A stretch of 64,000 bases of DNA from assembly GCF_004348685.1 (NCBI RefSeq), contig NZ_SMKO01000006.1, positions 1 through 64,000 on the forward strand. Direction: 5' to 3'. The notes under the pieces are model-generated. The model did not search any database. It worked only from the letters and a program-made list of their open reading frames with translations, and was not told the DNA's origin. Below are positions 52,780-61,617 of this stretch, in pieces; the stretch's first letter is position 1, and each line of letters starts with the position of its first letter. The stretch comes from Nonomuraea deserti. GTDB taxonomy: Bacteria > Actinomycetota > Actinomycetes > Streptosporangiales > Streptosporangiaceae. Position numbers and translations under genes: made by a program.

Positions 52780-53631
52780 TCAACCCTTGACGGCCCCGGA
52801 GAGGAAGCCCTGGGTGACCTGCTTCTGCATCGCGACGAAGAGCACCACGACGGGCAGGATGGTGATCAGCGTGCCCGCCGCCAGCGGCCCGATGTCGATG
52901 GAGCGCCCTCCGAGGAAGAGGTACAGGCCCGTCGTCAGCGGCCGGTACTCACCGCTGGGGATGTACAGCAGCGGCACCAGGAAATTGTTCCAGTTCTGCA
53001 GGAAGGTGAACACGGCGAGCGCGCCGATTCCCGAGCTGACCAGGGGAAGCATCACCTTCAGGAAGATCTGCCACTCGGAGGCGCCGTCGAGGCGCGCGGC
53101 CTGGTCCAGTTCGACGGGGAGGTCCGAGAAGAACGCGCGCATGAAGAACGTGCCGAACGACAGGCCCGTGCTGGCCAGCACCAGATTGACCCCGAGCAGG
53201 CTGTCCAGCAGTCCCATGCTGCGGAGCTGGAAGTACAGCGGGATCATGTAGGTGAAGAACGGCACGAGCAGGCCCAGGACCACCAGGTAGAACAGGAGGC
53301 TGCGCCCCGCGAACGGCAGTCGCGCGAACGCGTATCCGGCCATCGTGGAGAGCACCACGACGAGGAGCGTGCTCGGCACCGACAGCAGGAAGCTGTTGAC
53401 CACGTAGCTGCCGAAGTCCCCGACCGTCCAGGCCCGCACGATGTTCTCGGTGGAGAACGACGAGAACAGGCCGAAAGGGTTCACCTTCACGTCGTGGCCG
53501 CTCTTCAGCGCCGTGGAGACCGTCAGCACCAGAGGGAAGATCATCAGTGCCGACAGGCCGAGCAGGAGAAGGTGCTTGCCGGTCAGCAACAGGCGACCAC
53601 GCGTGTTGGATCCAGCGGTTCGGTGCCTCAT
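52780..53631 (-). CDS. CUT1 sugar ABC transporter permease, MalG type
   Basis: 283 residues, six helices. The coupling loop is DQAARLDGASEWQIFLKVMLP and the C-terminus ends TQGFLSGAVKG. ATG 53631 overlaps the upstream stop (ATGA); the frame beyond it runs inside the previous gene. Confidence 0.92.
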   Translation of the reverse strand: MRHRTAGSNTRGRLLLTGKHLLLLGLSALMIFPLVLTVSTALKSGHDVKVNPFGLFSSFSTENIVRAWTVGDFGSYVVNSFLLSVPSTLLVVVLSTMAGYAFARLPFAGRSLLFYLVVLGLLVPFFTYMIPLYFQLRSMGLLDSLLGVNLVLASTGLSFGTFFMRAFFSDLPVELDQAARLDGASEWQIFLKVMLPLVSSGIGALAVFTFLQNWNNFLVPLLYIPSGEYRPLTTGLYLFLGGRSIDIGPLAAGTLITILPVVVLFVAMQKQVTQGFLSGAVKG

Positions 53632-54617
53632 GCGCCCATTCCCTGGAGTGAGAGCTTGCGTTGCAGCCGGTTCATCCACACGGCGAACGGGATGGAGATC
53701 ACGGTGATCACCAACGCGAGCGTGGTGCCGTAGGAGATCCGGTTGAGCTGGAATGCGCTGCTGTAGGCGTAGGTCCCGAGCACCTCCGTGGCACCGGCCG
53801 GGCCACCGCCGGTCATGACGAAGACGATGTCGAAGACGCTGAAGCCGCCCAGCAGCGTGATGGTGGTGACCATGAGGAACACCGGCATGATCTGCGGAAG
53901 GATGATGTGGCGCAGCCGCTGGAAGGCGTTCGCCCCGTCCAGACGGGCGGCGTCGACGAGGTCCACGTCGACGTTCCGCAACGCTGACAGGAAGATGACG
54001 AAGACGAAGCCGACGGTGGCCCAGATCGCGGTGCCGAGCACGGCGTACAGCGCGGTGTCCGGGTCACCCAGCCACCCCTTGGCGAGGGAACCCAGCCCCA
54101 CCGTCTCGAGGACACGGTTGAGCCAGCCTCGCGAGGGTTCGTAGATCCAGCCCCAGACGACACCGACGGCCACCTGCGGCAGCATGAACGGCAGGAAGAA
54201 CGCGATCCGGTAGAGCACGCTCCCTCGCCGGACGTTCCAGACCAGCACGGCGAGGCCCAGCCCGAAGACGATGGGAGCGGACGTGCCGATGACGATCCAG
54301 ATGACGTTGTTCTTGAACGCGGCCCATACGTCCGGGTCCTGCGCCAGTTCGGTGAAGTTGGAGAACCCGATCCACGGCGGGTCGGGGTCGAAGCCGTTGA
54401 AGTCGACGAAGACGTAGTAGATCGCGTTGACCATGGGCAGCAGCAGGAAGACCGCCACCATGGCGACCAGCGGGGCCACCATGAACACACCGAGCCGCGC
54501 CTGCGCCTTGCGCGTGACGCGCGGTGTTCCCGCCTTGATGGTTCGCCAGGGCCGGCGGCGACGGGGCGTCTCCTCCTGCTCCGGAGCCGCCGCCTCGGCT
54601 GTGGCGCCGGTGGTCAC
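53628..54617 (-). CDS. CUT1 sugar ABC transporter permease, MalF type
   Basis: 329 residues. About 40 charged N-terminal residues precede six helices. EAA loop VDAARLDGANAFQRLRHI; periplasmic VMTGGGPAGATEVLGTY is typical. The GTG overlaps the binding-protein stop. Confidence 0.92.
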   Translation of the reverse strand: MTTGATAEAAAPEQEETPRRRRPWRTIKAGTPRVTRKAQARLGVFMVAPLVAMVAVFLLLPMVNAIYYVFVDFNGFDPDPPWIGFSNFTELAQDPDVWAAFKNNVIWIVIGTSAPIVFGLGLAVLVWNVRRGSVLYRIAFFLPFMLPQVAVGVVWGWIYEPSRGWLNRVLETVGLGSLAKGWLGDPDTALYAVLGTAIWATVGFVFVIFLSALRNVDVDLVDAARLDGANAFQRLRHIILPQIMPVFLMVTTITLLGGFSVFDIVFVMTGGGPAGATEVLGTYAYSSAFQLNRISYGTTLALVITVISIPFAVWMNRLQRKLSLQGMGA

Positions 54618-55876
54618 TGTTTCGCCGCTGTCTTGATGCTCGCGGCGGCTTCCTCAGCGGTCTGCTGACCGGTGAGGACGGCCTGCACGCCGTCGTACAT
54701 GGCCTCGTTGACGGCGTCGGAGGCCATCACGTCGATGTTGTGGCCGAAGTCGCCGCCCGCGCCGACCTTGGCGGTGTCTTCCAGCACCTGGGACAGCAGC
54801 GGCGAGACGTCGAGGCCGGCGGTGTCCATGGGTCTCGGGGGGATGGTGTGCAGGTTTTCGACCGTCCAGCGGCTGTGCTCCTCGGACTGGAGGAAGTCGA
54901 GGAACTTCTCCGCGGCCTGCTTGTTCGACGCGGTCGCGGAGATCCAGGGCCCCGAGCCCAGGCCGCCGGTGAAGATCCCGGGGCCGTCGGGCGCCGGGAA
55001 GGGGATGTACCCGACCTCGAAGTCCGCGTTGTCGTCGATCTCGCCGACCAGCCAGCTGCCGGTCGGGATCATGGCGGCTTCACCGGAGAAGAACATCGCG
55101 GTCGAGGTGTCGTAGTCCACCGAGGTGGGCGACTTGGGGAGATATCCCGCCTTGTTGAAGTCGGCCCACAGTCGCAGCGCCGCGACGACCTCCGGGGAGT
55201 CCCAGGCCTTCTCGCCGCTGAACAGGGCTTCCATTCCGTCCCCGCCGACCGCGCTCGAGAGGGCCATGCTGAGGAGGTGCCCGCCCTCCCAGGCCTCCTT
55301 GTCGCCGACGGCGAGCGGCACCTTGCCGGCCGCGCGGATCGCCTTCGCGGCCCCCTTGAGGTCGTCCAGGTTCCGCGGCTGGTCGAGCCCGAGATCGGCG
55401 AAGATCTTCTTGTTGTAGAAGAGGCCGATGCTCTCGAGCTCGCCCGGGATCCCGTACACCTTCCCGTCGTAGGTGACTCGCTCCTTGGCGAAGTCGAAGA
55501 CCTTCCAGCCGTACTTCTTGTAGGCGCCGGTCAGGTCCTGCACCAGGCCTGCCTTGACGAGCGCCCCGCCGAAGCTCGGGCCCGAGCCCCAGCTGAACAC
55601 GTCGGGGCCTTCTCCGGAGCGGAGCTGCGTCTGCAGGACCGTCCGCATGTTGTCGAAGGGCAGCGTGCTGACCTTCACGTCGATGCCCGACTTCTTCTCG
55701 AAGCCGGCGATGTGCTCCTCGAGCGCCTTCAGGGCTTCCGCGTCCTCCGGCTCCTCGATGAGGTACTTGAGCGACTTGGAGTCGCTGTCGGAGGAGGGGG
55801 AAACCCCTCCGGTGCACGCGGCCGCCAGAAGGCACGCCGCGGCGGCGGCCAGAATTTTCAGGGGTGGGATGTGCAT
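54614..55876 (-). CDS. sugar-binding lipoprotein of the second CUT1 transporter
   Basis: 420 residues. Lipobox in LAAAAACLLAAAC then TGGVSPSSD. Family 1 binding-protein marks: LRSGEGPDVFSWGSG, GKVYGIPGELESIGLFYN and FFSGEAAMIPTGSWLV. ATG 55876 has GAGAGG upstream; a longer frame to 55936 crosses the operator. Leads the transporter/glycohydrolase operon. Confidence 0.92.
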   Translation of the reverse strand: MHIPPLKILAAAAACLLAAACTGGVSPSSDSDSKSLKYLIEEPEDAEALKALEEHIAGFEKKSGIDVKVSTLPFDNMRTVLQTQLRSGEGPDVFSWGSGPSFGGALVKAGLVQDLTGAYKKYGWKVFDFAKERVTYDGKVYGIPGELESIGLFYNKKIFADLGLDQPRNLDDLKGAAKAIRAAGKVPLAVGDKEAWEGGHLLSMALSSAVGGDGMEALFSGEKAWDSPEVVAALRLWADFNKAGYLPKSPTSVDYDTSTAMFFSGEAAMIPTGSWLVGEIDDNADFEVGYIPFPAPDGPGIFTGGLGSGPWISATASNKQAAEKFLDFLQSEEHSRWTVENLHTIPPRPMDTAGLDVSPLLSQVLEDTAKVGAGGDFGHNIDVMASDAVNEAMYDGVQAVLTGQQTAEEAAASIKTAAKQ

Positions 55877-55933
55877 GCGTCGGCCTCTCGGTGAACGTGC
55901 CCTGTTATGCCATATGGGGCGCAATCCGGCCGA

Positions 55934-55956
55934 CATAATTTCATCGCGAAATTATG
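55934..55956 (-). promoter_or_regulatory. ROK operator A
   Basis: CATAATTTC and GAAATTATG form a perfect 9-bp inverted repeat with a 5-base spacer (ATCGC), 57 bases before the binding-protein start. Strongly similar to operator B beside the ROK gene. Confidence 0.85.
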
Positions 55957-55981
55957 GAGTCAAGAGGAGCCTGACCCAACC

Positions 55982-57094
55982 TCACGGGAAGCTGGCCTGG
56001 ATCGCGACCACAGCCGCCCCTCGAGCCCACTCCAGGAAGTTCATCGGCCGGATCACGGGATCTAAGGCGCTCGCCTGCCCGTCGGCGTACTCGACCCGGC
56101 CGTCGTGCAGGCTGTCGGGCGCGATCTCGACGAGCCGCACGCCCTCTCCGGACAGGATGATGCGCTCGACTCCGGTCAGCGAGGTGATCGCCGCCATCGC
56201 GCGGCCGACGGCGTGTGCCGCCTCGGCGACGACGCGCGCGGCCGCCGGGTCGCCGGACTCGGCGAGTTTTAGCACCTCATCGTAGGTGGTGGACCGCCCG
56301 CGCGCGAGTGAGACGGTGTTGGCCATCGCCCTGGAGGTGACGAAGGCCGTCATGCAGCCGCGGTGGCCGGCGGGGCACAGCGGCCCATGCGGGTCGACGG
56401 GCAGGTGGCCGATCGGGCTGACCAAGGTCGGGACGACCTCGTGGTTGATCACGAGCCCGTACCCCACACCGGCGCCGACCGTCAGCAGGGCGAAGTCCCG
56501 GTAGGTGCGCCCGTAGCCGAACCACTGCTGCGCCAGCGTGAGGCCCACCACGTCGTTGGCCAGGAACAACGGGACGTCGACCCGCTCGGCGAGCAGCGTG
56601 CGGAAGGGCACCTCGTGCCAGTCGAGGAACGGCGAGTCGGCCACGGTCTCGCCCTTGTCCACCCGGCCGCCCACGGTCACGCCGACGCCCCGCACGGGCC
56701 GGCCGGCTTTCGCCGCCATCCGGGAGACGACGCCGGCGACGGAGGACACGACCTCCGGCACGTTGAGCGACGGCTCGGGCAGCGTCTCGCTGGCCAGCAC
56801 CTCGGCCCGGAGGTTCGTGAGCACGGCGTAGATCGACTCGGTGGTGAGCTTCACACCGATGTACCGGTAGTCGTCGGCGACGACGTCGAGGAGGACCGAC
56901 GACCGGCCGCGGCCGGGGGTGCGCACCGAGTCGCGCTCCACCAGGACACCCGCGTCCAGCAGCGGCCGCACGAGGCGGGTGAGCGTCGGCGCCGACAGAC
57001 CCGTCTTCTTCGCGAGCTGGACGCGGGACTGGGCGCCGTGCACGAGAACGTCCACCGCCACCGCCTTTGACGCGTCGGGCAGATCCGGGCGCAT
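55982..57094 (-). CDS. ROK-family transcriptional repressor
   Basis: 370 residues. A winged HTH (SRVQLAKKTGLSAPTLTRLVRPLL) is followed by a ROK sugar-kinase-like domain (GVGVTVGGRVDKGE, LTVGAGVGYGLVINHEVV). The ROK zinc motif CxCGxxGC is altered to CPAGHRGC. ATG 57094 is preceded by AGGAGG; starts at 57169-57178 would touch operator B and are unlikely. It sits between the two units it presumably represses; the inducer is probably the transported sugar. Confidence 0.9.
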   Translation of the reverse strand: MRPDLPDASKAVAVDVLVHGAQSRVQLAKKTGLSAPTLTRLVRPLLDAGVLVERDSVRTPGRGRSSVLLDVVADDYRYIGVKLTTESIYAVLTNLRAEVLASETLPEPSLNVPEVVSSVAGVVSRMAAKAGRPVRGVGVTVGGRVDKGETVADSPFLDWHEVPFRTLLAERVDVPLFLANDVVGLTLAQQWFGYGRTYRDFALLTVGAGVGYGLVINHEVVPTLVSPIGHLPVDPHGPLCPAGHRGCMTAFVTSRAMANTVSLARGRSTTYDEVLKLAESGDPAAARVVAEAAHAVGRAMAAITSLTGVERIILSGEGVRLVEIAPDSLHDGRVEYADGQASALDPVIRPMNFLEWARGAAVVAIQASFP

Positions 57095-57178
57095 CGATCC
57101 TCCTGATCCCAGGGACCGGTCCGACCACCCCTTGAACAGGGGGTCGTCCACCGACGATCCGTGTGGCATGCTGTCCAC

Positions 57179-57203
57179 TTATAGTTTCGCGGAGAAATTA
57201 TAA
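57179..57203 (+). promoter_or_regulatory. ROK operator B
   Basis: TTATAGTTTC and GAAATTATAA are inverted around GCGGA with one mismatch. The site lies between the divergent ROK and alpha-galactosidase genes, ending 11 bases before the latter's ATG, so a bound repressor would also cover the start region. Confidence 0.85.
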
Positions 57204-57214
57204 CTGGAGCACAC

Positions 57215-59401
57215 ATGAGTTTGTCGACAGCCGGATCCGTCCGGTGTGTTCACACGCTGACCGCCGCGACCACGTCGCTCGTGGTCGACGTCAGCTCGGG
57301 CGTGCCGCGGGTTCTGCACTGGGGGGCGCGGCTGGACGACGACCCCGCTCACGAGGGGTTCCTCGCCTCCTTGAGCGACACGCAGTTCGGAGCGGACGGA
57401 CTGCCCGGACAACACCGGTACCCCGCCGTGCTGCCCGAGCAGTCGGCCGGCTGGATGGGCACCCCTGGCCTGGAGGGGCATCGCGACGGAACCGCCTTCA
57501 GCACGCGGTTCGTCGCCACCGGGCACGAGGTGTCCGGCCGGCCGGACGAGGGTCAGGTGCTCGTGAGCCGGGCGGTCGACGAGGCCGTACAGCTCGCCCT
57601 GACGACGACCGTCGAGCTTTCGGCCGAAGGAGTCGCGCGCCTGCGAGCCACCTTGACCAACACCGCGGAGAGCGGGACCTTCACGGTCAACGCCATGCGG
57701 CTGGCGCTCCCGGTCCCTGACGAGGCGCAGGAGATCCTCGACTTCACCGGGCGCCACCTGCGGGAGCGCACCCCGCAGCGGCATCCCTTCCGCGCCGGCA
57801 CGCACGTACGCGAGGGCCGCCGCGGCCGCACGGGTTCCGACGCCGGCTTCCTGCTCGCGGCGGGGACGACCGACTTCGGCTTCCGGCGCGGCGAGGTGTG
57901 GGCCGTTCACACCGCCTGGAGCGGCAACCACGTCACGTTCGCGGAGCTCGGCCTCAACGGGCTGCGCCTCGTCGGCGGCGGCGAGGTCCTCCTTCCCGGT
58001 GAGGTGACTCTCGAGCCTGGGGACACCTACACGACACCCTGGCTGTACGCCGTCCACGGCAACGGGCTCGACGCGGTCGCGGCCGCCTTCCACCGGCATC
58101 TCCGGGCGCGGGCCACCCATCCGACGTCGCCGCGGCCCGTGGTCCTGAACACCTGGGAAGCGGTCTACTTCGACCACGATCTCGACACGTTGATCGAGCT
58201 GGCCACGCTCGGCGCCAAGGTAGGGGCCGAACGCTTCGTCCTCGACGACGGCTGGTTCCTGGGCCGCCGTGACGACCGGAAGGGCCTCGGAGACTGGCAG
58301 GTCGACCCCGGCGTCTGGCCGCAGGGCCTGCACCCCCTGGTCGATGCCGTCCGTAGCGTGGGCATGCAGTTCGGGCTCTGGTTCGAGCCGGAGATGGTCA
58401 ACGACGACTCGGAGCTCGCCCGCGCGCATCCCGAGTGGATCCTGGGACCGGGCGACGGGCGCCTGCCCCTCGCGGGCCGCCACCAGCACGTGCTCAACCT
58501 CGCCGTTCCGGAGGCCTTCGAGCACGTCCTCGAGTCGATCAGCGCGCTCATCGCGGAGTACCGGATCGACTACATCAAGTGGGACCACAACCGCGACCTG
58601 GTCGAGGCCGGCGACCGCCGTACCGGCGAGGCGAAGGTGCACGCGCAGACCCTGGCGGCGTACGCGCTGATGGACGAGCTGCGGCGCCGCCACCCCCGGC
58701 TCGAGATCGAATCCTGCTCCTCCGGCGGAGGCCGGGTCGACCTCGAGGTGCTGCAGCGCACCGACCGGGTGTGGGCCAGCGACTGCATCGACCCGCTGGA
58801 ACGGCAGAGGATCCAGCGATGGACCGGCCTCCTCCTGCCGGCCGAGATGATCGGCAGCCACGTCGGCGCCCCGACCGCCCACACGACCGACCGCACCCAC
58901 TCCCTGGCCTTCCGCGCGGCCACCGCGCTGTTCGGCCACTTCGGCATCGAGTGGGACCTGCGCGGCGCGTCTCCCGAGGAGCTGGAGGAGCTCGGCGAGT
59001 GGGTTGCGCTGTACAAGCAGGAACGCGAGCTGCTGCACAGCGGCACCGCGGTGCACTGCGACTACCCCGACGACGCCTACTGGGCCCATGGCGTCGTGAG
59101 CCAGGACCGCAGGCGGGCGCTCTTCACCTTCGTGACGCTCGACACGTCAGCGGCCGCGCAGCAGGGCCGGATCAGGCTGCCGGCCCTGGATCCGGACCTG
59201 GCCTACCGCGTCGAGCCCGTGCCGCTCTCGGCCGGCGCCCTCGTGCGCACCCGCAGCGGGAAGCCCTCCTGGTGGCTCGACCGTCCCGTCATCTCCGGCA
59301 GGGCGCTGGAGGCCGTCGGGCTGCAGGGACCCATGCTGTACCCCGAACAGGCGCTCGTCTTCCGCCTGGTCGCCGATCGACCCACACGACAGAGGAGCTG
59401 A
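57215..59401 (+). CDS. GH36 alpha-galactosidase
   Basis: 728 residues, normal for the family. N-terminal beta-sandwich, then a barrel with VLNTWEAVYFDHD, FVLDDGWFLGRRDD and LWFEPEMVN. Nucleophile Asp457 is in YIKWDHNRD and acid/base Asp523 in WASDCIDPLERQRIQ. No signal peptide, so it hydrolyses imported alpha-galactosides in the cytoplasm. GGAG precedes the ATG. First of three co-directional genes. Confidence 0.93.
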   Translation: MSLSTAGSVRCVHTLTAATTSLVVDVSSGVPRVLHWGARLDDDPAHEGFLASLSDTQFGADGLPGQHRYPAVLPEQSAGWMGTPGLEGHRDGTAFSTRFVATGHEVSGRPDEGQVLVSRAVDEAVQLALTTTVELSAEGVARLRATLTNTAESGTFTVNAMRLALPVPDEAQEILDFTGRHLRERTPQRHPFRAGTHVREGRRGRTGSDAGFLLAAGTTDFGFRRGEVWAVHTAWSGNHVTFAELGLNGLRLVGGGEVLLPGEVTLEPGDTYTTPWLYAVHGNGLDAVAAAFHRHLRARATHPTSPRPVVLNTWEAVYFDHDLDTLIELATLGAKVGAERFVLDDGWFLGRRDDRKGLGDWQVDPGVWPQGLHPLVDAVRSVGMQFGLWFEPEMVNDDSELARAHPEWILGPGDGRLPLAGRHQHVLNLAVPEAFEHVLESISALIAEYRIDYIKWDHNRDLVEAGDRRTGEAKVHAQTLAAYALMDELRRRHPRLEIESCSSGGGRVDLEVLQRTDRVWASDCIDPLERQRIQRWTGLLLPAEMIGSHVGAPTAHTTDRTHSLAFRAATALFGHFGIEWDLRGASPEELEELGEWVALYKQERELLHSGTAVHCDYPDDAYWAHGVVSQDRRRALFTFVTLDTSAAAQQGRIRLPALDPDLAYRVEPVPLSAGALVRTRSGKPSWWLDRPVISGRALEAVGLQGPMLYPEQALVFRLVADRPTRQRS

Positions 59402-59407
59402 AAGCCC

Positions 59408-60451
59408 GTGGGACACCTTGTACGTTTCTCCTCACCAGGCACGGTCGACGTGGTCGAGGTCGAGGACCCCTCACCGGGTCCCGGGGAAATCCTGCTGGAG
59501 ACGGCGTACTCCGGGATCTCCGCCGGCACCGAGCTGACGGCCTACCGGGGCACGAACCCCTACCTGGCGAGTGAGTGGGACCCGGCACGCAAGCTGTTCG
59601 TCCCGGGCGGCGCGACCAAGACCTACCCGATCGACGCCTGGGGTTACGAAGAGGTCGGCCGGGTGGCGGCAGTCGGGTCCGCGGGCGACGAGGACCTGGT
59701 CGGCAAGCTGGTCTGGGGATCGTGGGGTCACCAGTCGAAGGCCGTGCGCCCGGTCGGGTACGCCAGGGAGCGGCTCCTGCCCGGCGTCGAGCCGATGCTG
59801 GGCGTCTTCGGGCGGATCGGCGCGATCGCCTTCAACGCCATCCTCGACGCCGACATCCACCTCGGCGAGTCGGTGGTCGTCTTCGGAGCCGGCGTGCCCG
59901 GCCAGATCGTCGCCCAGCTGGCCCGCCTCAACGGCGCTCGGGTCACGGTCGTCGACCCGGTCGCGGCGCGGCGCGCCCTCGCCGAACGGCTCGGCGCCGA
60001 CGAGACACTGGACCCGACCAGTGACGACGTCGCCGCCGCGGTTCGTGCCGCCACCGACAACCGGGGAGCGGACGTCGTGATCGAGATGAGCGGCGCGTAC
60101 CAGGCGCTGCAGGAAGCCGTCCGCACCGTCGGCTACAACTCCCGCGTGGTCGCCAGCGGGTTCTTCCAGGGACCGGCGACTCCCCTGAAACTGGGCGAGG
60201 AGTTCCACCACAACCGGGTCGCCATCATCTGCTCGCAGATCTCGGGCGTGGCGGCGCACCTCCAGCACCGCTGGAACGACCTGCGCATGTCACGTACGGT
60301 CCTGTCCCTGGCGCACGACGGCAAGCTCGCCCTGGACGACCTCGTCACCCACGTCTTCCCCGCCAAGAGGGCATCGGACGCCTTCGACATGCTGGACAAG
60401 AACCCTCAGGACGCCCTTCAGGTCGTCCTCGACTACAGAGAGACCGCATGA
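59408..60451 (+). CDS. zinc-type (MDR) dehydrogenase without the usual zinc ligands
   Basis: 347 residues. Nucleotide-binding motif VVVFGAGVPGQIVAQLARL. At the position of the first catalytic Cys the sequence reads SGISAGTELTAYRG, and the structural zinc loop is missing, so it may be a zinc-independent member. GTG with GAGGAG upstream, six bases after the alpha-galactosidase stop. Likely oxidises or reduces the released sugar. Confidence 0.87.
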   Translation: MGHLVRFSSPGTVDVVEVEDPSPGPGEILLETAYSGISAGTELTAYRGTNPYLASEWDPARKLFVPGGATKTYPIDAWGYEEVGRVAAVGSAGDEDLVGKLVWGSWGHQSKAVRPVGYARERLLPGVEPMLGVFGRIGAIAFNAILDADIHLGESVVVFGAGVPGQIVAQLARLNGARVTVVDPVAARRALAERLGADETLDPTSDDVAAAVRAATDNRGADVVIEMSGAYQALQEAVRTVGYNSRVVASGFFQGPATPLKLGEEFHHNRVAIICSQISGVAAHLQHRWNDLRMSRTVLSLAHDGKLALDDLVTHVFPAKRASDAFDMLDKNPQDALQVVLDYRETA

Positions 60452-61458
60452 CTGACGTACAACCTTCGCCCATGTCCAAGGGCGAGGTGGGCTGGGGCAT
60501 CCTCGCGACCGGGGGCATCGCCAACGCCTTCACCCGCGACCTCGTCGCGCACGGCCACCGCGTCGCCGCGGTCGGGTCGCGGTCGGCGGACAACGCTCGC
60601 GCCTTCGCCGAGAAGTGGGGCGTCGAGCGCGCCCACGGTTCGTACGACGAGCTCGTGGCCGACCCCGACGTCGACATCGTCTACGTGGCGACCCCGCACA
60701 ACTTCCACGCCGCCAACGCCACGGCCGCCCTCGAGAACGGCAAGCACGTGCTGGTCGAGAAGGCGTTCACCGTCAACGCCGCCGAGGCTCGCGCCGTGTT
60801 CGAGCTCGGTCGCGGCAAGGGGCTCCTCGTCATGGAGGCCATGTGGACGCGCTTCCTCCCCCACATGGCGTACGTGAGGTCGGTCATCGAACGCGGCCTG
60901 CTGGGCGACGTCCGTTCGCTGCACGCGGACCACACGCAGCGGCTCCCGTCAGACCCCGCGCACCGGCTCAACAACCCCGGCCTCGCCGGCGGCTGCCTGC
61001 TGGACGTCGGCGTCTACCCGGTGTCCTTCGCCCACGACATCCTCGGGGATCCCGTGGAGGTCACCGGGCGCGGCACCCTGAGCGACACCGGCGTCGACGT
61101 GTGCGTGGCGACGGCCCTGCGTCACCGGAACGATGCCCTCTCGACGTCGTACTCCTCCATGGAGACCAGAGGCCCCAACACCGCCGTGGTGCTCGGGACC
61201 GAGGGCCGGATCGAGATCGACTCGGTCTGGTACTTCCCCGCTGTGGTGACCGTCAAAGACGTGACGGGGCAGGAGCTGGAACGGTTCGACCAGCCGGTGA
61301 GCGGCAGGGGCATGCAGTACCAGGCCGCGGAAGCGGAGCGGCTGATCGCTGAGGGCGAGGTCGAGAGTCCGCTGATGACCCACGAGCAGTCGGTCGCGGT
61401 GATGGCCACGATGGACGCCGTCCGCGAGGAGATCGGGGTGCGCTATCCCGGCGAATAG
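60448..61458 (+). CDS. Gfo/Idh/MocA oxidoreductase
   Basis: 336 residues. Rossmann motif GILATGGIANAFTRDL; catalytic Lys in LVEKAFTVN; substrate domain includes GGCLLDVGVYPVSFA, close to trans-1,2-dihydrobenzenediol-dehydrogenase/glucose-fructose-type members. ATGA overlap with the previous gene. Last gene before a strong hairpin. Confidence 0.9.
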   Translation: MTDVQPSPMSKGEVGWGILATGGIANAFTRDLVAHGHRVAAVGSRSADNARAFAEKWGVERAHGSYDELVADPDVDIVYVATPHNFHAANATAALENGKHVLVEKAFTVNAAEARAVFELGRGKGLLVMEAMWTRFLPHMAYVRSVIERGLLGDVRSLHADHTQRLPSDPAHRLNNPGLAGGCLLDVGVYPVSFAHDILGDPVEVTGRGTLSDTGVDVCVATALRHRNDALSTSYSSMETRGPNTAVVLGTEGRIEIDSVWYFPAVVTVKDVTGQELERFDQPVSGRGMQYQAAEAERLIAEGEVESPLMTHEQSVAVMATMDAVREEIGVRYPGE

Positions 61459-61480
61459 CGCCGGCAGAGGTCAGCCAGGT

Positions 61481-61510
61481 GGCCGGGACGGCGCGAACGC
61501 CGCCCCGGCC
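61481..61510 (+). terminator. hairpin terminator of the alpha-galactosidase operon
   Basis: GGCCGGGaCGGCG pairs with CGCCGcCCCGGCC (one A-C mismatch) around CGAA, 22 bases after the stop. Confidence 0.8.
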
Positions 61511-61617
61511 GCTGCGTGGCCCGGGTGAGCGACGTGGCGGCGACCAGGGTGGGACGAAGCCCGGGCGCGAGGTGAACCCGCCGGTCTCAGCGATCAAGAT
61601 GCGGCGAACCCGGGGTG

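Noticed and set aside
57179-59089. Minus-strand open frame of about 640 codons
   Set aside because: Antisense of the GH36 gene; begins within ROK operator B and lacks protein-like motifs.
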